A stretch of 64,000 bases of DNA from Pseudomonas sp. EpS/L25 (lineage in GTDB: Bacteria; Pseudomonadota; Gammaproteobacteria; Pseudomonadales; Pseudomonadaceae), in contig NZ_LNUP01000002.1 in assembly GCF_001512295.1 (NCBI RefSeq), forward strand, positions 682,163-746,162. The letters are read 5' to 3'. Of this stretch, positions 41,327 through 51,222 are shown in pieces (positions within the stretch are counted from its first letter, which is position 1; every line of letters begins with the position of its first letter). The position numbers and the translations under genes were made by a program. Below the pieces are notes generated by a model. The model ran no database searches and was not told the origin of the DNA. It saw only the letters and a list, made by a program, of their open reading frames with translations.

Positions 41327-42229
41327 ATGCGCAAGGAGCTGGATGCCACGGCGGTGCTGGCCATGTTGATGCTCTGCCTGGTCTGGGGGCTGCAACAGAC
41401 GGCGATCAAGTCCATCGCCGAGCAGGTCGATCCGCTGTTGCAGATCGGCTGGCGCTCGCTGCTGGCGGCCGGGTTGCTCTATGGCCTGGCGCGCTGGCGT
41501 GGCATCCGCTGCCTGGGCCGGGACCAGACGCTGGTGCCCGGTCTGCTGGCCGGCTCGTTGTTCGCCCTGGAATTCCTCTGCATGGCGGTGGGCCTGACGT
41601 ACACCAGCGCTGCGCACATGGTGGTGTTCATCTACACCGCACCGCTGTTCGCGGCCTGCGGCCTGCACTGGCTGGTGCCTGGGGAGCGGCTGTCGGCGCG
41701 CCAGTGGCTGGGCATCGCGCTGGCGGGAAGTGGGGTGGTCTGTGCGTTCCTGGTCGGCAAGCCGACTAATGGGGCGAGCTGGCAGGGCGATCTCATCGGC
41801 CTGCTCGGCGGCGCCTGCTGGGGCGCCACCACGGTGCTGATCCGCCGCAGCGCCCTGGCCGAGGCGCCGCCGCTGCGGACCCTGTTCTATCAACTCGGGG
41901 TGACCGGCGTGCTGCTGCTGGCGCTGGCCCTGCCGCTCGGCAAGCGACTGAATCTGGCCGCGCTGGATTCCCTGGCCTGGTCGAGCCTGGCGTTCCAGGT
42001 ATTCATCGTCGCCGGCATCAGCTTGCTGGGCTGGTTCGTGCTGCTCAGCCGCTATCGCGCCGCACCTCTGGGCGTGCTGACCTTGATGACGCCACTGTTC
42101 GGCGTGCTGATGGGCGTCTGGTTGCTGAACGAAACACCGGGGCCGGGATTTCTCGCCGGTGCGGCCTTGGTGCTCAGCGGTCTGCTGATCGTCAGCTATC
42201 CTTCCCGCTCGCGAGTGGCGTCCTGCTGA
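41327..42229 (+). CDS. EamA/DMT-family transporter
   Basis: About 300 residues from the ATG at 41327, which has GGAAAG six bases upstream; the frame extends upstream through repeat DNA. Ten helices in two EamA repeats are visible (LCLVWGLQQTAIK near the start; GLLGGACWGATTVLIRR opening the second half near residue 145). Members export metabolites or amino acids; the substrate is unknown. A second EamA gene follows after 22 bp. Confidence 0.88.
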   Translation: MRKELDATAVLAMLMLCLVWGLQQTAIKSIAEQVDPLLQIGWRSLLAAGLLYGLARWRGIRCLGRDQTLVPGLLAGSLFALEFLCMAVGLTYTSAAHMVVFIYTAPLFAACGLHWLVPGERLSARQWLGIALAGSGVVCAFLVGKPTNGASWQGDLIGLLGGACWGATTVLIRRSALAEAPPLRTLFYQLGVTGVLLLALALPLGKRLNLAALDSLAWSSLAFQVFIVAGISLLGWFVLLSRYRAAPLGVLTLMTPLFGVLMGVWLLNETPGPGFLAGAALVLSGLLIVSYPSRSRVASC

Positions 42230-42251
42230 TTCGCCTGGCTTCGAGAATCCG

Positions 42252-43145
42252 ATGTCGTCCACCCCGCTGAATCCCTGGCTGCTGCGTCTCATCCCCCTGG
42301 TGTTCCTGGCCCTCTGGTCCGCTGGCTTCGCCGTGTCCAAGGTGGGCCTGGCCTATGCGCCGCCCTTCACCCTGCTGGCGATGCGTTATGCATTGGCATT
42401 CAGCGTGCTGCTGGTGGCTTTCCTGATTCTGCGTCCGCCCCTGCCGCGTACGCGGCGGGAATGGGCGAATCTTGCCGTGGTGGGCTTTCTGATCCAGGGC
42501 GTCTATTTCGGCATGAGCTATGGCGCCCTGGTGCTGGGTGCCTCGGCCAACGTGGTGGCCATGGTCGCCTCGTTGCAGCCGATCCTGGTGGCCCTGGGCG
42601 CTCCGCTGCTGGTGGGCGAGCGGGTGGCGCCGCTGCAGTGGCTGGGGCTGGCCCTGGGCCTGCTCGGCGCCATCGGGGTGATTCTGGCGCGGGCCAGCGT
42701 CGCCGTGGAGTCCGTCCCGGGCATCTTCCTGGCGGTCGGCGCGCTGCTGGGCATGACCAGCGCAGTGCTCTACGAAAAGCGCCTGGGCGTGGCCCAGCAT
42801 CCGGTGACCAACAACCTGGTGCAGTACAGCGTCGGCCTGGTCTGCTGTGCCCCCGTGGCGCTGCTGTTCGAGCACAGCCCGGTGCACTGGGCGCCGGCCT
42901 TCGTCGGTGCCCTGGCCTACCTAGTGCTGGCCAATTCGCTCTTGGCCATCAGCCTGCTGGTGTGGATGATCCGCGCCGGCGAGGCAGCGCGAGTCAGCGC
43001 GCTGTTCTTCTGCGTCCCACCGGGCGCCGCCCTGACCGCCTGGTTGCTGCTGGACGAGACCCTGCCGCCGTTGGCCTGGGGCGCCATGGCGATCGCCATC
43101 GGCGGGGTGCTGCTGGCGACCCGTACCGGCAGGAAGGCGCGCTAG
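42252..43145 (+). CDS. EamA/DMT-family transporter (second of a tandem pair)
   Basis: A 297-residue, ten-helix protein with FLALWSAGFAVSKVGLAYAP near the start and the second repeat beginning FLAVGALLGMTSAVLYEKRL near residue 160. It is only moderately like the preceding EamA protein, so the pair is not a recent duplication. The two probably share a transcript. Its last four bases overlap the end of the convergent LysR gene. Confidence 0.88.
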   Translation: MSSTPLNPWLLRLIPLVFLALWSAGFAVSKVGLAYAPPFTLLAMRYALAFSVLLVAFLILRPPLPRTRREWANLAVVGFLIQGVYFGMSYGALVLGASANVVAMVASLQPILVALGAPLLVGERVAPLQWLGLALGLLGAIGVILARASVAVESVPGIFLAVGALLGMTSAVLYEKRLGVAQHPVTNNLVQYSVGLVCCAPVALLFEHSPVHWAPAFVGALAYLVLANSLLAISLLVWMIRAGEAARVSALFFCVPPGAALTAWLLLDETLPPLAWGAMAIAIGGVLLATRTGRKAR

Positions 43146-44053
43146 CCGGCTTCAGGCTCGGCCAGGACCACGCGTTCGGCGAGGAAGTCGAGAAAGACGC
43201 GTATCCGTTTGGGCATCGGGCCGCCCTGGCCCAGGTAGACGGCGTGGATCTCCTCGCGGTCGCCGGGGTTGCAGTCCTGCAGCACCGCCTGCAGGCGACC
43301 CGTGGCGAGATCATCGGCGACCTGGAAGGCCGCCAGCCGCGCCAGGCCGACGCCGGCCAGCGCGAGATGCCGCAAGGCCTCGCCGTCACTGGCCTGGACC
43401 GTGCCCGAGAGCGGCAGGGTCAGGAGCTCGGCGCCCTGGTGCAGCGGCCAACCGGGTTGCGCCCGGGCGTAATTCGCGCCCAGTCGGTTATGCCTAAGCA
43501 AATCGTCGGGCGTGGTCGGCGTGCCCTGGCGTGCCAGATAGCGGGGGGCGCCGACGATCAGCATGGGCGTCGTCCCCAGTCGGCGGGCGACCAGTTGGGA
43601 GTCCTTCAGCCGTCCGGCGCGGATGGCCACGTCGGTGCGGTGCTCCAGCAGGTCGACCACCTCGTCGGTGAGTACCAGGTCCAGGGTCACCTCGGGATAG
43701 CGGGCGAGGAAGTCGGGCAGCAGGGGCAAGAGCACATGGTGGCCGAAGGGCACGTTGGCGTTGATGCGCAAGCGTCCGCGCGGCGCGCTGCCCGCGCTAC
43801 CGCAGCGCTCGGCTTCCTCCAGATCGGCGAGCAGACGAACGCCGCGCTCGTAGAAGGCGCAGCCTTCGGCGGTAAGGCGCAACTGGCGGGTGGAGCGATT
43901 GAGCAGGCGGGTGCCCAGGCGCTGTTCGAGCCGGGTGACCAGTTTGCTGACCGCGGAGGGCGTCAGGCCGCTGGCCCGGGCGGCGCTGGAAAAGCCGCCG
44001 GCTTCGACCACCCGCACGAAGACCTCCAGTTCGCCGAAGCGATTGACGCTCAT
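43142..44053 (-). CDS. LysR-family transcriptional regulator
   Basis: A 303-residue regulator of the group starting MSVNRFGELEVFVRVVEAG, with helix-turn-helix FSSAARASGLTPSAVSKLVT (residues ~21-40) and a C-terminal effector domain. AGGAG lies seven bases before the ATG. It is divergent from the GDSL hydrolase gene, with a T-N11-A site between them, so that gene is the likely target. Confidence 0.92.
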   Translation of the reverse strand: MSVNRFGELEVFVRVVEAGGFSSAARASGLTPSAVSKLVTRLEQRLGTRLLNRSTRQLRLTAEGCAFYERGVRLLADLEEAERCGSAGSAPRGRLRINANVPFGHHVLLPLLPDFLARYPEVTLDLVLTDEVVDLLEHRTDVAIRAGRLKDSQLVARRLGTTPMLIVGAPRYLARQGTPTTPDDLLRHNRLGANYARAQPGWPLHQGAELLTLPLSGTVQASDGEALRHLALAGVGLARLAAFQVADDLATGRLQAVLQDCNPGDREEIHAVYLGQGGPMPKRIRVFLDFLAERVVLAEPEAG

Positions 44054-44066
44054 CCCTGCACTCCTT

Positions 44067-44079
44067 TGAATTCAGTTCA
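44067..44079. promoter_or_regulatory. LysR-type T-N11-A operator
   Basis: TGAATTCAGTTCA: TGAA/TTCA arms around five bases, a canonical T-N11-A site. It lies 14 bases ahead of the LysR start and about 80 bases ahead of the hydrolase start, the position expected for an autoregulatory site that also controls the divergent gene. Confidence 0.55.
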
Positions 44080-44159
44080 TCAATGCTGTTCCTGCGGGCA
44101 GTCTATTCGCCTTTGGCATGCAACGGCAGGATGGAGCTTTCCCGTTCTGGAGCCCGACG

Positions 44160-45485
44160 ATGACCGTTCTTCCCCTTTCTCCAAGTCTGGCGAAAGCCGG
44201 CTCACTGCTGTGTGCCCTGATGACTGGCCTGCTGGCCGGTGGCCGTGTGGAGGCTGCCGAAGACACTCGCTCCAGCCATTGGGTGGCGAGCTGGCAGGCC
44301 AGTCCCCAACCGGTCTGGGGGGAGGATTTCCTGTTTCCCACGCAGCTGCCGCACCTCCTGAATGACCAGACGGTACGCCAGGTCGCGCGGCTGAGCCTCG
44401 GCGGCGAACGGGTGCGGGTGCTGTTTTCCAATGCCTATGGCCGGCAGCCCGTTCCCCTCGGGCCGGTGACCCTGGCGTTGCCGGCAGCGACGGCGGGTAG
44501 TGTCGTGGCGGCCAGTCTCAAGGCGGTGACCTTCGGCGGTCAGCCCACCTCGGTCATCCCCGCGGGCGGCGAGTTGCTCAGCGATCCCGTCGCCCTGCCA
44601 GTCGCGGCCTTGGCCCAGGTCGTCGTCAGCTTTTACCTGCCACGGCGCACGCCCATGACCACCTTCCACTGGGATGGCCGCCAGACCGGCTGGATCGTGC
44701 CGGGCGATCGGACCCGTGCTCTGCGCCCGGACGCTGGCGACAAGGCGGTAGAGACCACTGCGCGACCGTTGCTGGCGGGTATCCAGGTGCAGACGACCGC
44801 GGCTGGTCGCAGTGTCGTGGTCATCGGCGACTCCATCACCGACGGCGCGACGGCCACTCTGGATCGAGACCAGCGCTGGCCGGACGTCCTCGCCGAACGC
44901 CTGGCGCCCCAGGGCGTGGCGGTGGTCAACGCCGGTATCTCCGGGGCGCGGCTGCTGAGCGACGGCATGGGGGTCAAGGCGCTGGACCGCCTGGACCGTG
45001 ACGTCCTGGCACAGCCCGGTGTGGCCAGCGTCATCGTGCTGCTGGGCATCAACGACATCGCCTGGCCGGGGACCGCCTTCGCCCGTACGGCTTCGCGACC
45101 GACCCTGGAGGAACTCATTGCCGGCTATCGACAGCTGATCCAGCGCACCCATGCCAGGGGACTCAGGGTCATGGGTGCGACCCTGACGCCCTTCGCCGAC
45201 GCGCTACCGGACACGCCCCTGGCCGACTACTACCAGCCCGCCAAGGAAGAGCTGCGCCAGCGCCTCAATGCCTGGATCCGCACGGCCGGCGCCTTCGATG
45301 CGGTGCTGGATGCCGACGCCGCGCTGCGCGATCCCCACCAACCGACGCGGCTCGCGCCCGCGTACGACTCCGGTGATCATCTGCACCCGGGCGACGCGGG
45401 CAATCGCGCCCTGGCCGCGGCGGTGGACCTGGCGGCGCTGCTACCGGGCAGCGAGAGCGTTCCCGTGCCGCGCCCACAGCCCTGA
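44160..45485 (+). CDS. Exported SGNH/GDSL-family hydrolase
   Basis: About 441 residues from the ATG at 44160 (GGAG seven bases upstream). A signal peptide ends near GRVEAA. After an N-terminal beta domain (residues ~30-210) the SGNH hydrolase begins: block I VVIGDSITDGA near 222-232, block II NAGISGARLL, block III LGINDI near 300 and the catalytic D-x-x-H in GDHLHPGDAG near 415. Such enzymes de-esterify lipids or polysaccharides; here the site should be periplasmic or extracellular. Substrate unknown. Confidence 0.9.
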   Translation: MTVLPLSPSLAKAGSLLCALMTGLLAGGRVEAAEDTRSSHWVASWQASPQPVWGEDFLFPTQLPHLLNDQTVRQVARLSLGGERVRVLFSNAYGRQPVPLGPVTLALPAATAGSVVAASLKAVTFGGQPTSVIPAGGELLSDPVALPVAALAQVVVSFYLPRRTPMTTFHWDGRQTGWIVPGDRTRALRPDAGDKAVETTARPLLAGIQVQTTAAGRSVVVIGDSITDGATATLDRDQRWPDVLAERLAPQGVAVVNAGISGARLLSDGMGVKALDRLDRDVLAQPGVASVIVLLGINDIAWPGTAFARTASRPTLEELIAGYRQLIQRTHARGLRVMGATLTPFADALPDTPLADYYQPAKEELRQRLNAWIRTAGAFDAVLDADAALRDPHQPTRLAPAYDSGDHLHPGDAGNRALAAAVDLAALLPGSESVPVPRPQP

Positions 45486-45512
45486 GGCCCGCCCCGGCCT
45501 GGCGTCAGGCTC

Positions 45513-47735
45513 TCAGACCATCCGCATTCCCGCCAGCACCTTGTCCACCGTCAGCGGATAGTCGCGGATGCGCACCCCACACGCGTTGTAGACGGCGTTG
45601 GTGAGGGACGCCCCGGCGCCGCAGATCCCCAGTTCACCGACGCCCTTGATCTTCAGCGGATTGGCCTTGTCGTCCAGCTCCGGCAGGAAATGGGCCTCGA
45701 TGGCGGGGATGTCCAGGTGGCTGGGATAGTGGTAGTCGGCCAGGTCACGATTGACGAAGTGGCCGTGGCGGGTATCGATCACTCCGTCTTCATGCAGCGC
45801 GCTGCCGACGCCCCAGATCATCCCGCCGAGCATCTGCGAATGAGCGGTCTTCTCGTTGAGGATGCGCCCGGCGGCGAATACCCCGAGCATGCGCCTCAGG
45901 CGGATCTCGCCGGTGAGGGCATGCACCCCCACCTCGGCGAAGAAGGCGCCATAGCCCTGCTGGGAATAGTCCTTGAGCGTCTGCCCCGGCTTGATCTCGC
46001 CGATGGCCTGGAGATCGTGCTCGCGGGCCAGTTCGGCCAGGTCGCGACTGCCGTTGTCGGCGATCAATCGACCTCCCACGAAGCGCGCGCTGGCTGGGTC
46101 CAGACCAGCCGCCTCGGCCGCCTTCAGGCGTAGATTCTCGCAGGCCAGGTACACCGAGGAGCCGGAGCTGGCGGCACCGAAGGAACCACCGGAGCCGGCC
46201 CCGGCGGGGTCGTCGCTGTCGCCCAGCAGGACCTTGACCCGCTCCACTGGCAGCCCAAGGGATTCCCCGGCGATTTGCGCCAGGATGGTATAGGTCCCGG
46301 TGCCGATGTCGGTCATGGAGGTCTTGACCGTGGCCGTGCCGTCTGCCTCCAGGCGAACCCCGGCCTGGGACGGCCTGAGCATATTGGCGCGACTGGCCGC
46401 CGCCATGCCCATGCCGATCAGCCAGTCACCGTCACGTAGCTGACCGGGCTTGGCCTGGCGCCTGTTCCAGCCGAAGCGGCGGGCACCGTCCTGCATGCAC
46501 TCCACCAGCTTGCGGGAGGAGAAGGGGATGTGCTTTTCCGGGTCCTGGCTGGGTTCGTTGCGGATGCGCAGCTCGATGGGATCGAGATCGAGCATGACCG
46601 CCAACTCGTCCATGGCGCTCTCGCTGGCGAGCATGCCCACGGCCTCGCCGGGCGCCCGGCAGGAGCCTGACTCGGGCAGGTCCAGCTCGACCATGCGGTG
46701 TGCCACCAGGCGGTCGTCGCCGGCATAGAGGGTGCGCGAGGACAGGCCGGTGGGCTCGTAGTAGGTCAGGCCACGAGCGGAATGGGACCAGCCTTCGTGG
46801 GCCATCGCCTGGATACGGCCATCGCGGTCGGCGCCCAGGCGGATGCGCTGCACCGTGGCGGAGCGATGGTCGGTGATCTGGAACATCTGTTGGCGGGTCA
46901 GGGTGACCTTGACTGGGCGGCCGATGGTACGGGCGGCCATGGCGCCGATCAGGGCGTCGGCATAGATCGGCAGCTTGCCGCCGAAGCCGCCGCCGATGTA
47001 GCGCGCCACGATGCGGACGTTTTCCTTGGGCAATTGCAGGGTATTGGCCACGCAACTCTGCGCCTGCTCGACGAATTGAGTGGAGCAATAGATGGTCACC
47101 CGGTCGCCGTCCCACTGGGCGAGGCTGGCGTGGGGTTCCATCTGCGCATGGATGTGGTAGGGCGTGGTGTAGCGCTCGTCGAGCTTGATCGGCGCCCGGG
47201 CGAAGGCGGCGTCGACATCGCCCGAGGCGGTGTCGGTGGGTTGGTCGGCATCCGGCGGCTTCACCGCCTGGCCAAGGTTGGCCGCCAGGTCGAAGACACC
47301 CGGCTCGGCGGCGTAGTCGATCTCCACCAGGGCCGCGGCCAGGCGCGCCTCCTCGAAGGTCTCGGCCACCACGAAGGCCACAGGTTCGCCGAAATAGCGC
47401 ACCTGGTCGCTGTCCAGGTAGGGCTTGGGCCGGGTGAAGCGGCCGCTGTTGTCCGGCTCGCGGGCGGCCTGGCGCGGCGCATTGCGATAGGTCAGCACAC
47501 TGAGCACGCCCGGCGCGCTCTCCGCGGCGGAGGTGTCCAGGCGGCGGATGCGGCCCTTGGCGATGGTGGCGCCGACGATGAAGCCGTAGGCTACGCGGTC
47601 GTTGCGGAATTCGAAGCTGTAGGGCGCCTGGCCGGTGACCTTGAGCAGGCCGTCGACGCGGTCGATGGGCTTGCCGATCAGGCCGCCGCGATTCTCGTCG
47701 ATCAGGTTGCGGCCAGCGGGTTCATTCATTTCCAT
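45513..47735 (-). CDS. Molybdenum-binding subunit of an aldehyde/xanthine oxidoreductase (operon 1, PaoC-like)
   Basis: About 740 residues from the ATG at 47735 (GAGGA seven bases upstream, ten bases after the FAD-subunit stop). The start KPIDRVDGLLKVTGQAPYSFE is typical of xanthine-oxidase-family large subunits. The molybdopterin-cytosine-dinucleotide site GGGFGGKLPIYADALIG lies near residues 245-261, and the catalytic Glu is in GVGELGICGAG near 700. It is the last gene of a 2Fe-2S/FAD/Mo operon. Length and subunit split fit periplasmic PaoABC, which oxidises aromatic aldehydes; the substrate here is unproven. Confidence 0.93.
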   Translation of the reverse strand: MEMNEPAGRNLIDENRGGLIGKPIDRVDGLLKVTGQAPYSFEFRNDRVAYGFIVGATIAKGRIRRLDTSAAESAPGVLSVLTYRNAPRQAAREPDNSGRFTRPKPYLDSDQVRYFGEPVAFVVAETFEEARLAAALVEIDYAAEPGVFDLAANLGQAVKPPDADQPTDTASGDVDAAFARAPIKLDERYTTPYHIHAQMEPHASLAQWDGDRVTIYCSTQFVEQAQSCVANTLQLPKENVRIVARYIGGGFGGKLPIYADALIGAMAARTIGRPVKVTLTRQQMFQITDHRSATVQRIRLGADRDGRIQAMAHEGWSHSARGLTYYEPTGLSSRTLYAGDDRLVAHRMVELDLPESGSCRAPGEAVGMLASESAMDELAVMLDLDPIELRIRNEPSQDPEKHIPFSSRKLVECMQDGARRFGWNRRQAKPGQLRDGDWLIGMGMAAASRANMLRPSQAGVRLEADGTATVKTSMTDIGTGTYTILAQIAGESLGLPVERVKVLLGDSDDPAGAGSGGSFGAASSGSSVYLACENLRLKAAEAAGLDPASARFVGGRLIADNGSRDLAELAREHDLQAIGEIKPGQTLKDYSQQGYGAFFAEVGVHALTGEIRLRRMLGVFAAGRILNEKTAHSQMLGGMIWGVGSALHEDGVIDTRHGHFVNRDLADYHYPSHLDIPAIEAHFLPELDDKANPLKIKGVGELGICGAGASLTNAVYNACGVRIRDYPLTVDKVLAGMRMV

Positions 47736-47745
47736 GGCGCTGTCC

Positions 47746-48726
47746 TCAGGCCTGTTGGCGGGCATCGGCCACCCCGGCGCGCAGCACGCGGCGGGTCAGC
47801 TCGAGCTTGAAGTCGTTGTGGCCATAGCCACGGGCACCGGCGAGCAGGGCATCGCCCACGGCCGCCAGATCACTGTCCACGGTCTGGCCGGCAAAGGCCT
47901 GGTCGGCCGCCGCCACCCGCCAGGGCTTGTGCGCCAGGCCGCCGAAGGCCGCGCGAGCGCTGCGGATGCGCATGCCGTCCAGCTCGACGATGGCGGCCAT
48001 GGACACCAGGGCGAAGGCATAGGAGGCGCGATCGCGCACCTTGCGATAGACCTGGATGCCGGGCGGCGGTGGCGGCAAGGTCACGGCGGTGATGAGTTCG
48101 CCGGGTTGCAGCACCGTCTCGATCTGTGGGGTATCGTCGGGCAGGCGATGGAAGTCGGCGATAGGAATGCGTCGAGTGCGGCCATCGGCCGCGCGGGTCT
48201 CCACCGTAGCATCGAGGACCCGCATGGCCACTGCCATGTCGGAGGGGTGCACGGCGATGCACTGGTCGCTGGTGCCGATGACGGCGTTCATCCGGTTGAA
48301 GCCGCCCAGGGCTGAGCAGCCACTGCCCGGCTGGCGTTTATTGCAGGGCATGGCGGTGTTGTAGAAGTAGGAGCAACGAGTGCGCTGCAGCAGGTTGCCG
48401 CCGGTGGTGGCCTTGTTGCGCAGTTGCGCCGAGGCGCCGGCCAGCAGCGCGCGGGAGAGCACCGGATAGCGCGCCCGTACCCGGGGGTCGGCGGCCAGGG
48501 TGGAGTTGCGCACCAGGGTACCGATGCGCAGGCCGCCCTCTGCGGTAGGGCTGATGCGATCCAGTGCCAGACGATTGATGTCCAGTACCTGGCTGGGCGT
48601 TTCGATCTCCAGCTTCATCAGATCCAGCAGATTGGTGCCGCCGGCGATGAAACGGCTGCCGGCCTCGGCCCCCTGGCGGCTGGCCTCGGCTTCGCTCTGC
48701 ACGCGCCGATAGTCGAAGACTCTCAT
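47746..48726 (-). CDS. FAD-binding subunit of an aldehyde/xanthine oxidoreductase (operon 1, PaoB-like)
   Basis: A 326-residue subunit from the ATG at 48726, which overlaps the stop of the Fe-S subunit (ATGA). The FAD motif [11 protein letters not shown] lies near residues 30-40. A Cys-rich insert ([20 protein letters not shown], then SGC and SDQC; residues ~120-165) supplies four cysteines as in PaoB, where they hold an extra [4Fe-4S] cluster. It passes electrons between the Fe-S subunit and the acceptor. Confidence 0.92.
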   Translation of the reverse strand: MRVFDYRRVQSEAEASRQGAEAGSRFIAGGTNLLDLMKLEIETPSQVLDINRLALDRISPTAEGGLRIGTLVRNSTLAADPRVRARYPVLSRALLAGASAQLRNKATTGGNLLQRTRCSYFYNTAMPCNKRQPGSGCSALGGFNRMNAVIGTSDQCIAVHPSDMAVAMRVLDATVETRAADGRTRRIPIADFHRLPDDTPQIETVLQPGELITAVTLPPPPPGIQVYRKVRDRASYAFALVSMAAIVELDGMRIRSARAAFGGLAHKPWRVAAADQAFAGQTVDSDLAAVGDALLAGARGYGHNDFKLELTRRVLRAGVADARQQA

Positions 48727-49391
48727 GCCTGGCCCCCCGCCATCTGGATGGCCGCGACGATGTTGGGATAGGCGCTGCAGCGGCAGAGATTGCCACTCAT
48801 GCGCTCGCGGATCTCTTCCTCGCTCAATGTCATGGGGCCGTCGAGACGCGCCGAGACGTGACTGGGCATGCCGGCCTTGACCTCCTCCAGCAGGGCCACC
48901 GCCGAACAGATCTGCCCGGGCGTGCAATAGCCGCACTGGAAGCCATCCTTGGCCAGGAAGGCCGCCTGCATCGGATGCAGGCGCTCTGCCTGGCCCAGTC
49001 CCTCGATGGTGGTGATGGCGTCGCCTTCGTGCATGGCCGCCAGGCTCAGGCAACTGTTGATGCGTTGGCCGTTCACCAGCACCGTGCAGGCGCCGCACTG
49101 GCCATGGTCGCAGCCCTTCTTGGTGCCCGTGAGGTGCAGGTGCTCGCGCAGGGCATCGAGCAGGGTGGTGCGGCTGTCGACCTTGAGCCTGCGCGCCTCG
49201 CCATTGATCTGCAGGGTCAGCGGCAGCAGCTGCGGCAGACGCGCGGCGATGGCCTGGGGCGTCAGGGGCGCGCCACCGCTGGCCTGGGCGAAGGTGTAGC
49301 CGGGAATGGCGCTGGTCGCCACCAGCACCGCGGAGGTGCCGAGGAACTGCCGCCGCGACAGGCGCCAGCGTGCATCGGAGTCGGAAGCCAT
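48723..49391 (-). CDS. [2Fe-2S] subunit of an aldehyde/xanthine oxidoreductase with Tat signal (operon 1, PaoA-like)
   Basis: A 222-residue subunit beginning with a twin-arginine signal ([20 protein letters not shown], residues ~11-30), which should export the whole folded heterotrimer. The two [2Fe-2S] sites follow: [21 protein letters not shown] near residues 95-115 and [10 protein letters not shown] plus NLCRCSAY in the C-terminal half. It is the first gene of operon 1 and is divergent from operon 2. Confidence 0.93.
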   Translation of the reverse strand: MASDSDARWRLSRRQFLGTSAVLVATSAIPGYTFAQASGGAPLTPQAIAARLPQLLPLTLQINGEARRLKVDSRTTLLDALREHLHLTGTKKGCDHGQCGACTVLVNGQRINSCLSLAAMHEGDAITTIEGLGQAERLHPMQAAFLAKDGFQCGYCTPGQICSAVALLEEVKAGMPSHVSARLDGPMTLSEEEIRERMSGNLCRCSAYPNIVAAIQMAGGQA

Positions 49392-49708
49392 GGTCGGATT
49401 CTCATCGTTAGGGGCACATCACGGGAGTTCTGATGACTACCCCGGTGCCAGTGGGGTTCAGCCCATTGGGCTGCCGGCCCGAGCAGGCGGCATACCGAAT
49501 GTGTCCTGCCCCTTGAGAAGGGCTCTGGATTGGCACTCTCAGCGCTTCGCTGAGCGACTTTCAACGTCACGTTGAATACCGCTGGGCAGGGGTGCTGAAC
49601 CGCTTCCGGTCGGCGTCTGTCCCTTACCTGAGGTGGCCTTTCGCTGCCACCGCCTATTCCGACCACGGGGGCAATCTGCACCCCGCGGCTTTAACCGTGA
49701 GGTCCGCC
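49392..49708. promoter_or_regulatory. Divergent promoter region of the two molybdoenzyme operons
   Basis: This 317-bp gap holds two adjacent inverted repeats: CTCAGCG/CGCTGAG at 49537-49553 and the nearly perfect palindrome TTCAACGTCACGTTGAA at 49560-49576 (8-bp arms, one-base centre). They lie 146-185 bases upstream of operon 1 and 132-172 bases upstream of operon 2. No regulator gene is adjacent. They are candidate operator sites for shared control. Confidence 0.55.
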
Positions 49709-50239
49709 ATGAACGCCACCCCCGCGCGCCAGCTCCAGCCGCTGGCCGAACCCGAGTCCCATACCATCGCCCTGACCCTCAACGGCAAGCAGTTGCAACT
49801 GGCGGTCGAGCCCTGGACCACCTTGCTGGACCTGCTGCGCGACCACCTCGACCTGACCGGCACCAAGAAGGGTTGCGACCATGGCCAGTGCGGCGCCTGC
49901 ACCGTCTTGGTCAATGGCACTCGCATCAACAGCTGCCTGGCCCTGGCGGTGATGCAGGACGGCGCCGAGGTCACCACCATCGAGGGCCTGGCCCAGGGCG
50001 AGCAACTGCATCCCATGCAGGCCGCCTTCGTCGCCGAAGACGCCTTCCAGTGTGGCTACTGCACCCCTGGCCAGATCTGTTCGGCCATCGGCATGCTCAA
50101 GGAAGGCCACGCCCACAGCGACGCCGAGGTGGCCGAGCAGATGAGCGGCAATCTCTGCCGGTGCGGGGCCTATCGCAACATCCGCGCCGCCATCGAGCGG
50201 GCGCGTCCAGACTGCCAGCAAGGGGAGGGCCGCGAATGA
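49709..50239 (+). CDS. [2Fe-2S] subunit of an aldehyde/xanthine oxidoreductase, no Tat signal (operon 2)
   Basis: About 176 residues from the ATG at 49709 (GAGG six bases upstream). It has the same two cluster motifs as operon 1 ([39 protein letters not shown]), but the N-terminus ([18 protein letters not shown]) has no twin-arginine or Sec signal. This enzyme should therefore stay in the cytoplasm. It opens an operon whose genes overlap by ATGA at both junctions. Confidence 0.93.
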   Translation: MNATPARQLQPLAEPESHTIALTLNGKQLQLAVEPWTTLLDLLRDHLDLTGTKKGCDHGQCGACTVLVNGTRINSCLALAVMQDGAEVTTIEGLAQGEQLHPMQAAFVAEDAFQCGYCTPGQICSAIGMLKEGHAHSDAEVAEQMSGNLCRCGAYRNIRAAIERARPDCQQGEGRE

Positions 50240-51222
50240 ACCGCTTCGGTTATGCCAAGCCCAACGCCGTGCCCGATGCCATCCGCCAGCATGGCCCCCA
50301 GGCCCATTTCATCGCCGGCGGCACCAACCTGCTGGACCTGATGAAGGAAAACGTCGAGCGCCCCGAGCAACTGATCGACGTCAACGGCCTGCCCCTGCGC
50401 GAGGTCGAGACTACCGCCGAAGGTGGGCTGCGCATCGGTGCCCTGGTCAAGAATGCCGAGGTGGCCTATCACCCCGAGGTGCAGCGTCGTTACCCGCTGC
50501 TGGCCAAGGCCATCCTCGCCGGCGCCTCGCCACAGCTGCGCAACATGGCCTCCACGGGCGGCAACCTGCTGCAGCGCACCCGCTGCTACTACTTCTATGA
50601 CGTGGGCACGCCCTGCAACAAACGCGAACCTGGCTCCGGCTGCGGCGCCCGTGAAGGGCAGAATCGCATCCATGCCATCCTCGGCCACAGTGAGCAGTGC
50701 ATCGCCACCCACCCCTCGGACATGTGCGTGGCCCTGGCTGCGCTGGAAGCCCGGGTCGAGGTGAGCGGTCCGAACGGCGAGCGTGTCATCGACTTCGCCG
50801 ACTTCCATCGGCTGCCCGGCGACACCCCCGAGCGCGACACCAACCTCGCCGCCGACGAACTCATCACCGCCGTGACCCTGCCGGCCGAGAGCCTTGCCGC
50901 CCACAGCGCCTACCTGAAGATCCGCGACCGCGCCTCCTATGCCTTTGCCCTGGTCTCGGTGGCGGCGGCGCTGGAGCTGGATGGCGACCGGATCAGGCAG
51001 GTTCGCGTCGCCCTGGGTGGCGTGGCCCACAAGCCCTGGCGCCTGCCGGAGGCCGAGCAGGCCGTGATCGGTCAGATGGCGGACAAGGCGGCCTTTGGCC
51101 AACTGGCCGATCGCCTGCTGCAAGGCGCCCAGGGCTTCGCCCACAACGCCTTCAAGATCGAACTGGCCCGGCGCGCCATCGTGCGTGCCCTTACCGAAGC
51201 CGCCGGAGGTACCCTGCAATGA
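50236..51222 (+). CDS. FAD-binding subunit of an aldehyde/xanthine oxidoreductase (operon 2)
   Basis: A 328-residue paralogue of the operon 1 FAD subunit, starting at the ATG that overlaps the preceding stop. [17 protein letters not shown] lies near residues 29-45. Four cysteines again occur in the insert ([27 protein letters not shown]), so it too should bind [4Fe-4S]. It connects the Fe-S and Mo subunits. Confidence 0.92.
   Translation: MNRFGYAKPNAVPDAIRQHGPQAHFIAGGTNLLDLMKENVERPEQLIDVNGLPLREVETTAEGGLRIGALVKNAEVAYHPEVQRRYPLLAKAILAGASPQLRNMASTGGNLLQRTRCYYFYDVGTPCNKREPGSGCGAREGQNRIHAILGHSEQCIATHPSDMCVALAALEARVEVSGPNGERVIDFADFHRLPGDTPERDTNLAADELITAVTLPAESLAAHSAYLKIRDRASYAFALVSVAAALELDGDRIRQVRVALGGVAHKPWRLPEAEQAVIGQMADKAAFGQLADRLLQGAQGFAHNAFKIELARRAIVRALTEAAGGTLQ

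Noticed and set aside
46698..47810. A 370-codon plus-strand frame over the operon 1 large subunit
   Set aside because: Shadow frame; the minus-strand protein has all molybdo-hydroxylase motifs.
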